Source: Emiliania huxleyi CCMP1516
Lineage: Eukaryota > Haptophyta > Isochrysidales > Noelaerhabdaceae
Length of the DNA stretch: 64,000 bases
Direction: 5' to 3'
NCBI RefSeq assembly: GCF_000372725.1
Contig: NW_005202427.1
Span: 110,818-174,817 of the forward strand
The notes below the pieces were generated by a model, which had not been told where the DNA came from, ran no database searches, and worked only from the letters and a program-made list of their open reading frames with translations. Numbering within the stretch: the first letter of the stretch is position 1; the number at the start of each line of letters is the position of its first letter. A program made the position numbers and the translations under genes. Below are positions 18,223 through 28,740 of the stretch, piece by piece.

Positions 18223-18713
18223 TGCGGGCTCGGCGCGCGCGGCCAGTGTGAGATCATTCTCATCGGCCGCCGTCCCGTGGCCATCGCCGACGGCATGACC
18301 ATGATGGAAACGCTGAGACTTGAAATGTGCATGTTGCATGAGAAAATGTGCTGAACCTGGCATACACTCTATACGTGTGTCTTAAACACAGACGAGTAGT
18401 ACTGTATTACTGACTGACGTATTGCTGTATTGCTGCTGAGTACTCGTGCCGCCGATCTTTGCCGATCTCCGCCAAGCTGAAGTGCTCCGCGCCAATCTCG
18501 CCGCCAATCTCGACACAGGCACGTGGGAGTCGCGAAAGCTCGCCTTCGGCTTCGCGCGAAGCCGAAGCCGTCTCTCGCACCTCTGCCAGAGCTCATGCTC
18601 TAGCCCATGCTCTAGCTGCAGCGCAACATCACCTCTCATCTCTCCTCGGATGCGCCACAGCGACACGAAAACTGAGCAAGCAGATGGTGGCTAGCCGGAT
18701 CACCTTCACTACG
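18223..18713. other. intergenic region
   Basis: No gene is seen. The facing gene on the minus strand ends at 18714, so this holds two 3' flanks. Confidence 0.4.
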
Positions 18714-19007
18714 TCACTTTTCTTGCCGCCTCGCCTCCACTTCTACGCTCTCCTCGTGCTGCAGCTTCATGCTACACGCGAACAGCGCGGTGGCTGTTAA
18801 GGCCATCAGGGCTCCGAAGCTGCGGTACATGGACCTCTCATTGGAGTTGATCGCCTCTGTTCGCTCCTCGGAATTCAGCCACTCGGGATCAGGGCGAGAG
18901 GCCGTCGGCGGATGCGACGGCGCGGCGGCGGCAGCCTCAGCGGCGGAGGGCGTTCTCGAAACTCCACGCACACGCGTTGCGAGGCAGCGGCGTGGTGCCC
19001 GCAGCAT
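18714..19007 (-). CDS. small single-pass protein, probably mitochondrial
   Basis: I do not recognise the family. The ATG at 19007 gives 97 residues. The first 20 residues (MLRAPRRCLATRVRGVSRTP) are Arg-rich, Ser/Thr-containing and free of acidic residues, a typical mitochondrial presequence. An Ala/Pro linker and an acidic segment (EWLNSEERTEAINSNERSM) follow, then one hydrophobic helix (SFGALMALTATALFACSM) and a charged end. The layout resembles small accessory subunits of inner-membrane complexes, but no family is identified. Confidence 0.5.
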   Translation of the reverse strand: MLRAPRRCLATRVRGVSRTPSAAEAAAAAPSHPPTASRPDPEWLNSEERTEAINSNERSMYRSFGALMALTATALFACSMKLQHEESVEVEARRQEK

Positions 19008-19650
19008 GTGCTATGGGATACGTCCCTATTCACAGCAGTGTGAAGGGGGCCCGGGGTTGTGCGTTTACGTGAAGGTAGCGATCCTGCATTTTCTTCTATC
19101 AGTGTGCGTACGTCCCAGTATGGATTGGTGGTGCGTGACAACGATTGCAGACCGATTGTGAATTGCATGAAATCACTCTGAGACTGCGTCCAACGAACTC
19201 GGGAGCCGCGTCGCGGAAAGGGGGGAAACCCAAAAGACGCGTCGCTCGCACTCCGCACTAGAAAAGTCCGCTCAGTGTGCTCAGTGTGCTCAGAAAGCGC
19301 CGCATATGTGCATATGTATTTATTGTCTTGAGGGTTCTGGCTCCGAGCAGGTCATGGGAGATCGCGTTTCTACGGACACCCCTTACCCAGTAAACGGAGC
19401 GAGTTGCAGGATCTTTGAGCAGCGTTCCGCCCCTTCCGGCATCCGGGTGGTCGGCGACCGCTAAAGCCGTAGCAAGCAGCGCGCGTGCCGCGCGGGTCCT
19501 TCCCCTCCGACACGTTTACAGCTTTGTGTTTTCCTCTGCTTTCTCTCTCTCAACAGACCACAAAGCTCATAACGACCAAAACACCTCTCTCTTCTTCTTA
19601 CGGCCGGGCAATCTGGGCGTGGGCCATACACAAAAGGCGTAAAGGCCTCG
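19008..19650. other. intergenic region
   Basis: No gene is recognised. CTCAGTGTGCTCAGTGTGCT at 19270-19290 is a short direct repeat. Confidence 0.4.
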
Positions 19651-20847
19651 TCAACCCGACAGCTCCTGGCTCACCTTTTTGAATGCTGCCAGGCCAGCAT
19701 CACAATCCTCCTTGCTGAAGCTCGCCGAGACTATGACGCGCACCCTAGCCGTGCCCTTGGGAACCATCGGGAAGCAGATCGCGGAGGCGAACACGCCCTC
19801 CTCAAATAGCTTCGCGCTGAAAGACCTCGCCAGATCCTCATCGCGGAGCATGACGGGGATGATGGGCGTCTCGGAGTGGCCAATGTCGAAGCCGAGGTCG
19901 GTGAACCCCTTACGCAGGTAGTCCACATTCCCCCAGAGCTTCTGCACCAGGTGCTCGGACTCGCCCAACATAGTGACAGCTTCCAGCAGCGCGGCGGTGT
20001 CCGGGATGGTCAGCGCAATGGAGAACAGCCGTTGCCGAGCTCCCATCAGGTAGCAATCGATCAGCGGCTGCTTGGCGGCGATGAAGCCGCCCATGACGGA
20101 GAAGGCCTTCGACAGACTACCAATCTCGATGTCCACCTCGCCCTCGAGCCCAAAGTGGTTCACGAGACCCCGCCCGCCCTTGCCAAGCACTCCTTCCCCG
20201 TGTGCGTCGTCCACCATCGTCAGCGCATCGTACTTTTTGGCCAGCTCAACTATCTTCGGCAGTGGGGCCAGATCTCCATCCATCGAAAACACGCCGTCTG
20301 TGATGATCAATATGAGAGGGTGCTCTCCGTTGGGCTTGGGCTTCTTTTGGAGCTCCGACGCCGCGGCGAGCTTTGACTCTAGGTCGCTCATGTCGGAGTG
20401 CGCGTAAGCAAACTTGTTGCGCACCCCGGCCACCCGCACGGCGTCGATGATCGACGCGTGGTTCAGTTGATCGCTTACCACGATGTCATCCTTGTCCATG
20501 ATCGTCTGCACCGCGGACGCGTTGGCTGCGTAGGCGCTGCTGAAGCACACCGCAGCCTCGGTGCCTTTGAAGTGTGCAATCTCTCGCTCGAGCTCGACGT
20601 GGAGGGCGTGGGTGCCCGCCAGAGTACGATAGCCGGTCCCCATGCCGTACTTCTCGATCGCGGCCTGCGCTGCCTGTTTGAGCCGCGGCTCTTCCGCAAA
20701 TCCCAAGTAGTGGGACGAGCAGAAGTTGAGATACGACTTGCCCTCGATCTCAAGGTGAGCTCCCTGGCCCGAGCTGACGACGCGAGGGACGGTCTTGAGC
20801 GCCTGGGCTGCGCTGAGCTTGTTCCAGAATTTTGCTGTCGTGGCCAT
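19651..20847 (-). CDS. kbl: 2-amino-3-ketobutyrate CoA ligase / glycine C-acetyltransferase (bacterial type)
   Basis: A PLP enzyme of the alpha-oxoamine synthase family that splits 2-amino-3-ketobutyrate with CoA into glycine and acetyl-CoA (threonine catabolism). The ATG at 20847 (MATTAKFWNKL) gives 398 residues, the usual family length; the upstream in-frame GTG is not used. Visible motifs: YLNFCSSHYLGFAEEPRL near the N-terminus, GTGYRTLAGTHALHVELE, the substrate-side SDQLNHASIIDAVR, IITDGVFSMDGDLAPLP, the PLP-contacting MVDDAHGEGVLGKGGRG, and SLSKAFSVMGG with the Schiff-base Lys. The C-terminus has FPMVPKGTARVRVIVSA. The DDAHGEGVLG.GGRG..NHFGL pattern is closest, from memory, to Gram-positive-type KBL rather than the animal mitochondrial enzyme. 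Related 8-amino-7-oxononanoate synthase cannot be fully excluded. No introns are seen. Confidence 0.85.
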   Translation of the reverse strand: MATTAKFWNKLSAAQALKTVPRVVSSGQGAHLEIEGKSYLNFCSSHYLGFAEEPRLKQAAQAAIEKYGMGTGYRTLAGTHALHVELEREIAHFKGTEAAVCFSSAYAANASAVQTIMDKDDIVVSDQLNHASIIDAVRVAGVRNKFAYAHSDMSDLESKLAAASELQKKPKPNGEHPLILIITDGVFSMDGDLAPLPKIVELAKKYDALTMVDDAHGEGVLGKGGRGLVNHFGLEGEVDIEIGSLSKAFSVMGGFIAAKQPLIDCYLMGARQRLFSIALTIPDTAALLEAVTMLGESEHLVQKLWGNVDYLRKGFTDLGFDIGHSETPIIPVMLRDEDLARSFSAKLFEEGVFASAICFPMVPKGTARVRVIVSASFSKEDCDAGLAAFKKVSQELSG

Positions 20848-20929
20848 GGTGGTCGCGGCGGCGAAAAGGACGTTCAAGGCGAACCATCGTCGCACGAAAA
20901 GAAATCAGATTTCGATCCGCTGTCAGGAA

Positions 20930-21100
20930 AATCCATCTCGCTGGCCTCTCCGCAGGCCCCCCCGACCGCGTCGAACTCATCGGCGCGGGCTCTCTCGGCG
21001 ACGGGACCGGCCCCAGCTTCGGCTGAGGGCTGACAAGCTGCCGAGCCCAAATCACTGTGATCTGTGTGAGAGTGGTGATTTCTTGTAGAAGGTGGAGGGG
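20930..21100 (+). repeat. family E repeat
   Basis: CTCGCTGGCCTCTCCGCA, GACCGCGTCGAACTCATCGG, ACGGGACCGGCCCCAGCTTC, GACAAGCTGCCGAGCCCAAA and GTGATTTCTTGT recur almost unchanged at 40290-40440, with a diverged copy at 47930-48030. In one frame both good copies read TASNSSARA, SATGPAPASAEG and stop; another frame reads RVELIGAGSLG, GTGPSFG and stop. It may be the 3' end of a coding repeat. Confidence 0.8.
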
Positions 21101-22346
21101 AGAGAGCTTACCGGCGGGGCATGCAGTAGACATATAGATTACTAATCCTACGCACAGCAAGTACCCTACAGGGGTCCCGACCATGCGGAATCGACCCTAT
21201 CCAGTGCTCAAGTGCTCAAGTACCCTACAAAACACGCGCTGCGTGCGCACAGGGCCAGCGCTATCAACCATGCAATGGGGTGCGCGGCGGCTAATACTCA
21301 ACAATCATGCAGGGTCGGAGCTCCACGCTCCACCAAACGGGCGGCTCTATGAACATTGATCATTGTTTCCCGACCGCTCACGCCGAGCGGCTCACCGGCC
21401 GAGCTCGACCCAAGGCCTTCTGTTGTATCTTTCTTTCTTTTCTTTTGCCGGTGGTGTGCTTGCGTGAGCCAGTCCACGCCCTTGTCGTGCTAGTGCTGTG
21501 GAGAAGTAGGTATTTTAAGAATTCTTTTTCTTGAGCCATAGAGAGAAAGAGAGAAATTTATTGAAATCGCGGAGAAGGAGGCCTGTGAAGGGGAACGGGT
21601 AATCACACCGTAAAATGACAGGCACGTTGTGCTGGGTTGTTGCGAGTATGAACAAAAGCGTCGAAAATTTTCTCGAGTTTGAGGCCCACAGCCGGCGCGC
21701 GCTGCCAGGAAGCACCGCTCGCGTGTCGGCCGCACTCCCTGGCACCCAGGGAGTGCGGCCGACCGACCAGACCGAGTAGGCTCGACGCCGCGCTCGCTGT
21801 GGGGCTGCCACAAACTCGCCGCCGAGCATGCCACCGAAGGCGTCCCGTCGGAGGTGATGGAGTTTGAGACCTGAGGCTGCGGAGGTGACGCCTGAGGTAC
21901 CGGCCCGTGCACAGCGACTCAGCCGGCGACCGCCACGGGCTCAGACGAGACTTGTCGACGCGTTCCGGCTCAGCTTCACCGTGGTCATCGGGCGTCTGTC
22001 GACGTCAGGACCACCCATACAGCTCGCGGGTTTGAGGTCGCAAGAGCCAAGACGGTGGCGTTTGGACATCCCAACCATCACACAAGACAGCCTGTAGGTG
22101 ATGGCGGGACGGCGCAGTGTTTGTGGCACTCGGCAGTAGGCACCCGCGGCACGGCCCCGCTGTCGGCTCTCGCGGGCTGCGGAACCGGCCCCAGAACGGG
22201 ACGGTCCGGGCGAGTGTGGCAGCTCCTGCGCTAGTATGGGCACCCTCTATCATAGCACTACTTATCCTGGTCATTAGAGCTGCCAGGGATAGCGTCAGGA
22301 GCCGGTAGGAGTCAAAACCCCTCATATATTTGAGACATCGTGGGGC
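21101..22346. other. intergenic region with scattered short repeats
   Basis: No gene is found. The stretch 21170-21215 (GGAATCGACCCTATCC, AGTGCTCAAGTGCTCAAG) is the reverse complement of 34612-34660. TTTCTTTCTTTTC at 21432-21450 resembles a family B tail. GCCACCGAAGGCG near 21828 recurs near 34404. Confidence 0.5.
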
Positions 22347-23624
22347 TAAGGACGACGATAAATATTGATTCTCGCCCCTCTAACTATTGATATTGATTAT
22401 TGACAGCATCCCCTCTAACTATTGACAATATATTGACATATTGATCGCTGATTTTAATCTCCAAGAGCACCACATGTCGACACTTGTCCCAAACATCGCC
22501 TAGATGTGGGCTGAAATCGAAATACGAAAAAAATACGAGTTCAAGGCGATTTTTAATGCGGTTTAAGCGATTTCGAAGCGATTTTGGCCCGTTTTTAACG
22601 ATTTAGAGCCACTTTCAAGCCCAGGATGGACCCACCTGCTGAGGGAGGGTGTGTAGAGGATGTAGAGTGTAGAGCGCTGTAGAGCTGTAGAGATGTAGAG
22701 CGCTCTGGAGCGCTGTAGACAGTAGAGCTCTACATCCGCCGCGTGACGAACTGCGTGCGTTGTAGAGCGATGTAGAGGCGCTCTACAACGTGAAATCTCT
22801 ACAACAAACTCTACATCAAAAGCGGCGAACGAGGCACGGTCGCTCTCCGACATGAGGCGCGTTGCACTTGCCAGTGCTGCCCTGGCCTTCTGTCTACCCG
22901 CCCAATGAGTGGCAGGTGCCTCTGCTGCTATGGCATGCCTCACGGCTGCGACTGGCCGGCGCCTCGGCGCGTCAGCTCGGCTCGGCGTAGTGATAGTGGC
23001 CAGCGCAACTTGCCTGGACTCAACGCTCAGCCAGGAGCTCCCGCACGCGCTGGCGCGAGTCATGGCGCATGCAATGCGCCTGAATGCTCGCCTCGCCTCG
23101 CGCAAATGCGACCGTCCTCGCAGCCGACAGTCCACCGCCTGCTAAAGAAGCACAGCGACGAATGCGGCACCGGCGACGTATGGCAGGCTGGTCATGACGC
23201 AGTTATAGGGTGTTGTGTGCCGTCAGAGTGACTCTCTGTGTAGTCAGGGCCGTCCATCAGAGCTCCAGTAAGCTGGGAGACACCCCATTAGCGCGGCTCG
23301 ACCTCTTTAAGCCACTGCCTTCCCGGCGGTTTGGCTGTAGAGCCTCTACAACAAACTCTACAGCAAAATCGCGCTCTACATCGCTCTACAACGCACGCAG
23401 TTCGTCACGCGGCGGATGTAGAGCTCTACAGCTCTACAGCGCTCTACATCTCTACAGCTCTACAGCGCTCTACACTCTACATCCTCTACACCCTCCCTCA
23501 GCCCACCTGACGGTCCTGACCAGCCCAGGCCCAGCCTCTCCTCTAACTATTGCCATATACATTGATATTGATCGCCTCTCTAACTATTGGAGCAATATAT
23601 TCAATATTTATCGTCGTCCCCTTA
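22347..23624. mobile_element. 1.28-kb foldback/TIR element with an imperfect 8-bp target duplication
   Basis: The ends are inverted: left TAAGGACGACGATAAATATT, right TAAGGGGACGACG then ATAAATATTGA when read inwards. The flanks CGTGGGGC (22339-22346) and CGTGAGGC (23625-23632) match at 7 of 8 bases. A second, long inner inverted repeat built of GTAGAG/CTCTAC words pairs 22640-22810 with 23335-23505. In both, CATCCGCCGCGTGACGAACT (or its complement) is perfectly preserved. The central 22830-23330 has no credible ORF, so the copy is non-autonomous. Confidence 0.75.
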
Positions 23625-23914
23625 CGTGAGGCCCAGAGAGTATACTCGCACAACGAGCCCACAGTGATTTCTCTCTTTACTCTTCTTCCCTAGCTTCTTC
23701 TCCCGTGTCGCGTGTGCCGTGAGCCCTTCTTTTTGGCGTTTTGCGCGTCTCAATGTCGATACGACCGGCGGTCAATATATCCTACTACGCTCACAGACCC
23801 CACCGGACACGCGCCTGTCGCACTCGTGCGGCGGCCACTGCATCCCAGCGCCTGGGGCGAGCAGACAGGCTAAATACGAGAGGTCCACTCAGACTCTCCA
23901 TCTCTCTGGTTGCG
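23625..23914. other. 3' flank of the RFD/DDT gene
   Basis: Pyrimidine-rich sequence (23660-23715) with no recognisable gene. Confidence 0.4.
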
Positions 23915-26900
23915 TCACGCCGACCCACGCTCCGGTTTCATCGCATGCAAACCGTACAGCCAGTCGTCGTCGTTGCCGAGGTAGAGCTCCTCCTGTGCGC
24001 CCGCCTCGTCGAGCGCGTAATCGAAGCGCACCGAGAGACCACGCTTGCCCGACTGGCAGCCGCTCGAGTCGATGACGTGGCCCGAATACGGTACGTCGCG
24101 TGGCGGCTCGCCCTCGGCGCCCTCCTCCTCATACCACGCGGTCACCCGACGGCCCATCGCCTCGGCCGGAGTGAGCCCGTGCAAATCGACGAATGGCGCG
24201 GCGCTGAGGCGCTCGGACTTCCACGAGCCGTCGAGCTGCGGCTGCAGAGAGACGAGCTGGCCTGTGGGCCGGAGGGGGGAGGGGGGGGGGGGGGTTACTG
24301 TGGTAGTCTAGGGCGCGTGCTGCTCGTGACAGTCGCCTGCAACAATCGCACGCAACTGGCAGCCGTCCGGCGACTCGGAGCACCATTCGAGCAGCGGGAG
24401 CGGCGACCCACGGGACGCGGCAAACTCGACCTCGCACACTCTCGGCCGGAAGCGGCCGCCGCCGCGCCCCAGCCGCGCGCTCGGCACGGGTGCCCTCTTG
24501 CCCGCCGCGGGCGGCTCGAGCGCCTTTTGAAGCGCCTCCCAGCCGCAGCCAACCTCATCTAGCAACGTGAGGGACGAAGCGACGGCCGCCACGCTCGTCG
24601 CTCCCGCCACTTCGCCGCGCCACCAGCCAGCGCGCTCCTGGCCCCACAAGCGCGAGCGACCGGCCGCGCTGATGTTCGCCTCGAGCACTAGCAGCGCCTA
24701 CGGGACGCGACGCGACGCGTTGGCGGGGGTAGTTGCGCCGAAGCGCCGCAGCCTCGGCGGGAAGGGGAGCACCGCCCCGAACTCGGCCGTGTGGGCGGCC
24801 GCCGCGACGAACTCCGTCCACACCGGCCGCAGGGGCGGGTGGTCGGCCCAGCAAGCCGCCGCAGAGGCGAGGCGCTCCTCCAGCTCCTGCGACGAGGGTC
24901 CCCACCGTGTCGGTGGAGGAGAGGGGGAAGGGGAGGAGAGGGGGAGGGGGAGGGGGGGGGGAGAAGGAGAGGGGGGGGGGGGGGGCCAAAGGGGGGGGGA
25001 AAAGGGGAAAAGGCACCCCGCCCGACTCGCGCCTGCAGCGCGGCGCGCAGCCGCTCGAGGGACGGGGCGATGCTCGGGTGCGGGCGGCGCAACGCAGCGA
25101 CGGCTGGAGTACGCAATGCCTCGGTCGCCCGGCGGAGCTGCTGCTGCTGCTGCTGCTGCTGCTGCCGCGCCTGCGCTTCCGCCAAGCTGCTGCCCGCGCC
25201 GTCGGCGGGCTGCTCGGCGGCGTGCAGCTCGCACTGCTGGGCCACCGCCGCGGCGAGCGCCTCGACACGCCTGGCGGCGGCGGCGGCCTCCGCCTCCTCG
25301 CCCTCGCGCGGCATGACACGCGTGTACAGCTCGGGCAGAGTCGGGCTCGCGGCGACAGCGGCGGCGGCACGCGAGTGCTCCCGCCCCTGCTCCCGGCCAC
25401 GCTCCACTCCTCCGGCCGGCGCCGGCGGACCAGCCTGGGCCATGACGTCCGCAGCCTTGCCGTCCGCCGCCTGAAAGCGCGAGATGGCGGAGGTATGGGA
25501 CGAGGGTTCTCGGCGAGGGGCTGCGCGACGCCACCCGGAGGCGTCGCCTTGCCATCTGGCGGTGGCGCGGCGGTGTCATGTGCGGCGGCGGCGCCGTCGC
25601 CAGAGGCGTCGGGCTCGCGGCCCTCCTCGAGCGGCACCTCCTCGAGCGGCCTGGCCACGCGCAACACCGACTGCCTCAGCGGGCCCTCGCGCACTCCGTC
25701 GGGGTGGAGCGCGCACACGAGCTGCGCGAGGGCCCGCGGCCCGGAGAGGGCCTCCCAGCTCGCGGCGGAGCCGGCGAGCGAGACGGGCGACTGCACGAGC
25801 AGGCTGCCGGAGCTGCGCCCGCCCAGCTGGCGGTACGTGCGCCCGTGCCGGTCCGTGCCGAGCAGGTCGGCGCGCAAGGCGACGTTGTCGAGGATCTCGT
25901 CGGTGTCGAGCTTCAGCCGGCGGTACTTGGCCACCGCCGCCTCGTGCTCGGCGATGGTGGCCCGCATCTCCGCCTCGGACTCCTTGCCTTCCTTGGCTGC
26001 CGCCGCCCTCGGCCGGCCTCGCGAGCTGGCCGAGCCAATCATCTTGCCGAGCAGCTCCTGCAGCCGGAAGCGCGCGGAGTGGAGCGCCGCCGCCGCTTTG
26101 TCCTCCTGCTCGACCAGCGCCGCGCGGTCACGCCGCTTGGCCGCGGCGAACTCGGCCCTGCGGTCGAGGTGGTCGCGCAGTCGCTCCGACTGGAGCGCGC
26201 GGTCGGCGAGCCAGGCGAGCACCTCGACCCTCTGGCAGGGGGTGAGGTCGGAGTACTCGCCCTTTGCAAGGGCGGCCGACACCTCGTCCCTGCGCTCGCA
26301 GTACACGCTGAAGTCGTCCGAGACGTCGATGAGCTGCGCGGTGAGGGCCGGCCACGTGAGCGGCAGCCGCGGCGACTGCACAGCTCTCACCCACGCGCCC
26401 CACTCGTCTAGCCCCTCGTAGTCCTGCGCCACCGCCTTGAGCATCGCGCAGTGCAGCTCGGCCGCCAGCGAGTAGTCGAGCGCGCCGGCGCACCGCACCG
26501 CGTTGGCGAGCGCGGCGAGGGGGAGGGAGCGGAGGCGGAGGCGGAGGGCGGGCCCCAGCCGGGCAGAGAGGTCCCACAGCATTAGCAGCCTGGAGGCGAG
26601 GGCGGCACGGCGCTCAGCGGGCAGGGGTGCGAGAGCGAGCAGCCGAGGGCGGCGGGCAGACGCCTCGTGCAAGCGGCGTACGGGAGTTCGACGGAGAGGC
26701 GGAGGGGCTGAGGCTGCGGCAGGTCGGGCAGCGGCGGCAGCCGCGCCGGCGGCGGCCCGTGAAGCGTGGGCGGGTAGACAAACGAGGGCGGCGGGGGAGC
26801 GACCCCCGGCGCCGGCTCGGGTGGCGGGAGAGAGCGCGACGCGGCGACGAGGTAGGCGCGGTAGTCGGCCTCCCTCTCGATCAGCTTCGCGTCCTCCATC

Positions 26901-28740
26901 GGAAAGGAGATCGGGAAGGAGAGCCTGCGGAGGAGACTCGCCCCCTCGTGGGAGTGGAGGCGCGTGCGAGAGTGCCCGCCCTCTACGAGGGGACGGAGGC
27001 GCCTCTTTCCGCTGCCTCCGCCGCCGCCGCCGCCGCCGCCTCCCCCCTCAGCCGCGGGCGACCCAGCCGCCGCCTCCGACGACTTGTCGGCCGCCCGCCC
27101 CTCGTCCCCGTCGCCCGCTCCGTTGGCGGCACGCTCCTCCATGGACGCGTCCATGGACACGTCCCGCGACACGGCCCGCGGCGACAGCTCGGGCTTCGCG
27201 GGAGAGACGGACTTGCGTCCGGGCCGCGCCGCCGCCATCGCAGCCTTCCTCTCCTGGATCGCCTGCGCACTCGAGCGGGGCAGCGGTCGGGACTGAAGGG
27301 GGGAAGGGGGGGGGGGGGGGGGCCTGCCCGGCGGGTACCCGGGGCGAGGCGCGTGTCTGCGGCAAGGGTGGCGCGTGTTTTCGGCGAAAAGGGAAAGGGG
27401 GGGGGGGGGGCGAGGCCTCCAAATCCAACGAGGGTTTCCCCCGCATCCCGAGTTCGAATGGGTCGGGGGCCGCCCGCCGGACTTTTTTGTACCCCCCCCT
27501 CTCCTCCTGGGGGGCCCCCTTCCACCTCTCGGACACCAGCTTTGCGACCTGGCTTGAGGGCGCCCCTTCGCCCGCCTCGGCCGCCACCGCTTCGCGCACC
27601 GCCTTGGTGTAGTACGCCAGCGCGCTCTGGGGCTTGTCCGGCTCGCCGCTCGCATCCTTCTCGCCTCGGCCGCCGCCTCTGCCGCGGCCGGCGGACTGCC
27701 TGCAGGAAGGCTCCGAGAAGGCTCCGAGACGGGTCATGGAAGCGCCTCTGCCGCGGCCTGCGGACGGCCTGCGCCGCTTCGCGTCGGGCTCGTCGAAGAC
27801 GAACTGCTGCGGCGCCCGCCGCTGCCGCTTGTGCGGGTCCTGCGCCCCCTCTCCCTCCCCCTCTTCGCCCTCCCCGTGGGCGCCGTTGCCGTTGCCGCCG
27901 CCCTCCGCCTCGCGCGCCTCCCTCTTCCGCCGCTGCTCGAGCTCCTGCCGGAGCCCGGCGAGGGCGCTGCACCCCTCCAGCCCCTCGGTGTTCGAGATCT
28001 GGTCCGCCACGAAGATGCCGTGCGCCACCAGCTCCTGCGGGCAGGAGGCGCGTGAGAGGCGTCGCGCCACAACCCGCGAGAGGCGCCCACCCTCGCGGCG
28101 GCGCCTCGGCGCGCAGCTTGAGCGGAGGCGGCCCTCCCTCCTCGACGCTCTTGTTGAGGCCGACGACGTGCCGCAGCAGTTGCTTGAACGACAGGCTCCC
28201 GTCCTCGAGGAGCAGCGCGATGGCGCGCGCCGCCAGCGCCGTCCTCCGCACGAGAAGCGTCCAGAGCGGCTCGTACTCGACGGAAGGCGAGAGCAACCTG
28301 TAGTCTGCAGTGGCGGTCGAGACCCAGACGCTCGCCTGCAGGTGATCGTACTCGACGGACCACTCCGAAGGCACAAGCCGTACCAGCGGGCCGCGCGCCG
28401 CAGCGGCGCCCTCCCCCCCACCACTGCTCTCGCCGCCACACTCGCCGCCGCCCTCGCCACCGCCACCGCCGCTGCCCTCGCCATCAGAGGCAGCGGGAGT
28501 GGGCGGCGCTGTGAGCCGTCCCACGACGATGAGCGGTCGCTGGGGCATCGCATCGAGTGCCTGAAGATCGCACAGCATCTGCCTCCCGTCGCACGGCTCG
28601 AAAACGACAACCTCGACCAGTGTTCGGGCAGGCAGCCCGCCCTCCTCCGAGGCTTCCGCGTCCCAGGTCGTGCCGAGAGCGGCCTCCTCCAGCAGAGGCT
28701 GGTGAGTGAGATCGAGGTCGACTAGGTCGCCGAGAGCCAT
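23915..28740 (-). CDS. multidomain chromatin protein: DNMT1-RFD, HMG-box, DDT/WHIM and Tudor-like end (multi-exon)
   Basis: Reads from the ATG at 28740. Exon 1 (28740-28105) holds a DNMT1-type replication-foci domain: EWSVEYDHLQASVWVSTATA, YRLLSPSVEYEPLW and LLLEDGSLSFKQLLRHVVGL. A GC-AG intron at 28035-28104 joins KLRAE to ELVAHGIFVADQ. Then come a basic linker and an HMG box (KPQSALAYYTKAVR..KLVSERWKG..EERGGYKK), whose third helix (AIQERKAAMAAA) resumes after a homopolymer-rich intron ending near 27262. Next is a DDT region (LLMLWDLSARLGPALRL), WHIM-like LTPCQRVEVLAWLADRAL and GTDRHGRTYRQLGG, a Gln/Glu coiled coil, ELEERLASAAACWADHPPLR, and LEANISAAGRSRLWGQERAG. The last exon (WYEEEG..GLSVRFDYALDEAG..DDDWLYGL) is Tudor/PWWP-like. 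Frame changes near 26670 and 25450 are unresolved: introns or errors. Confidence 0.7.

Noticed and set aside
22563..23135. Minus-strand ORF across the foldback element
   Set aside because: Half of it lies in the GTAGAG inverted arm and the remainder has no protein-like conservation.
24567..26421. Long plus-strand frames over the chromatin gene
   Set aside because: They are complements of the minus-strand DDT/WHIM coding region, with low-complexity Arg/Ala/Gly composition.
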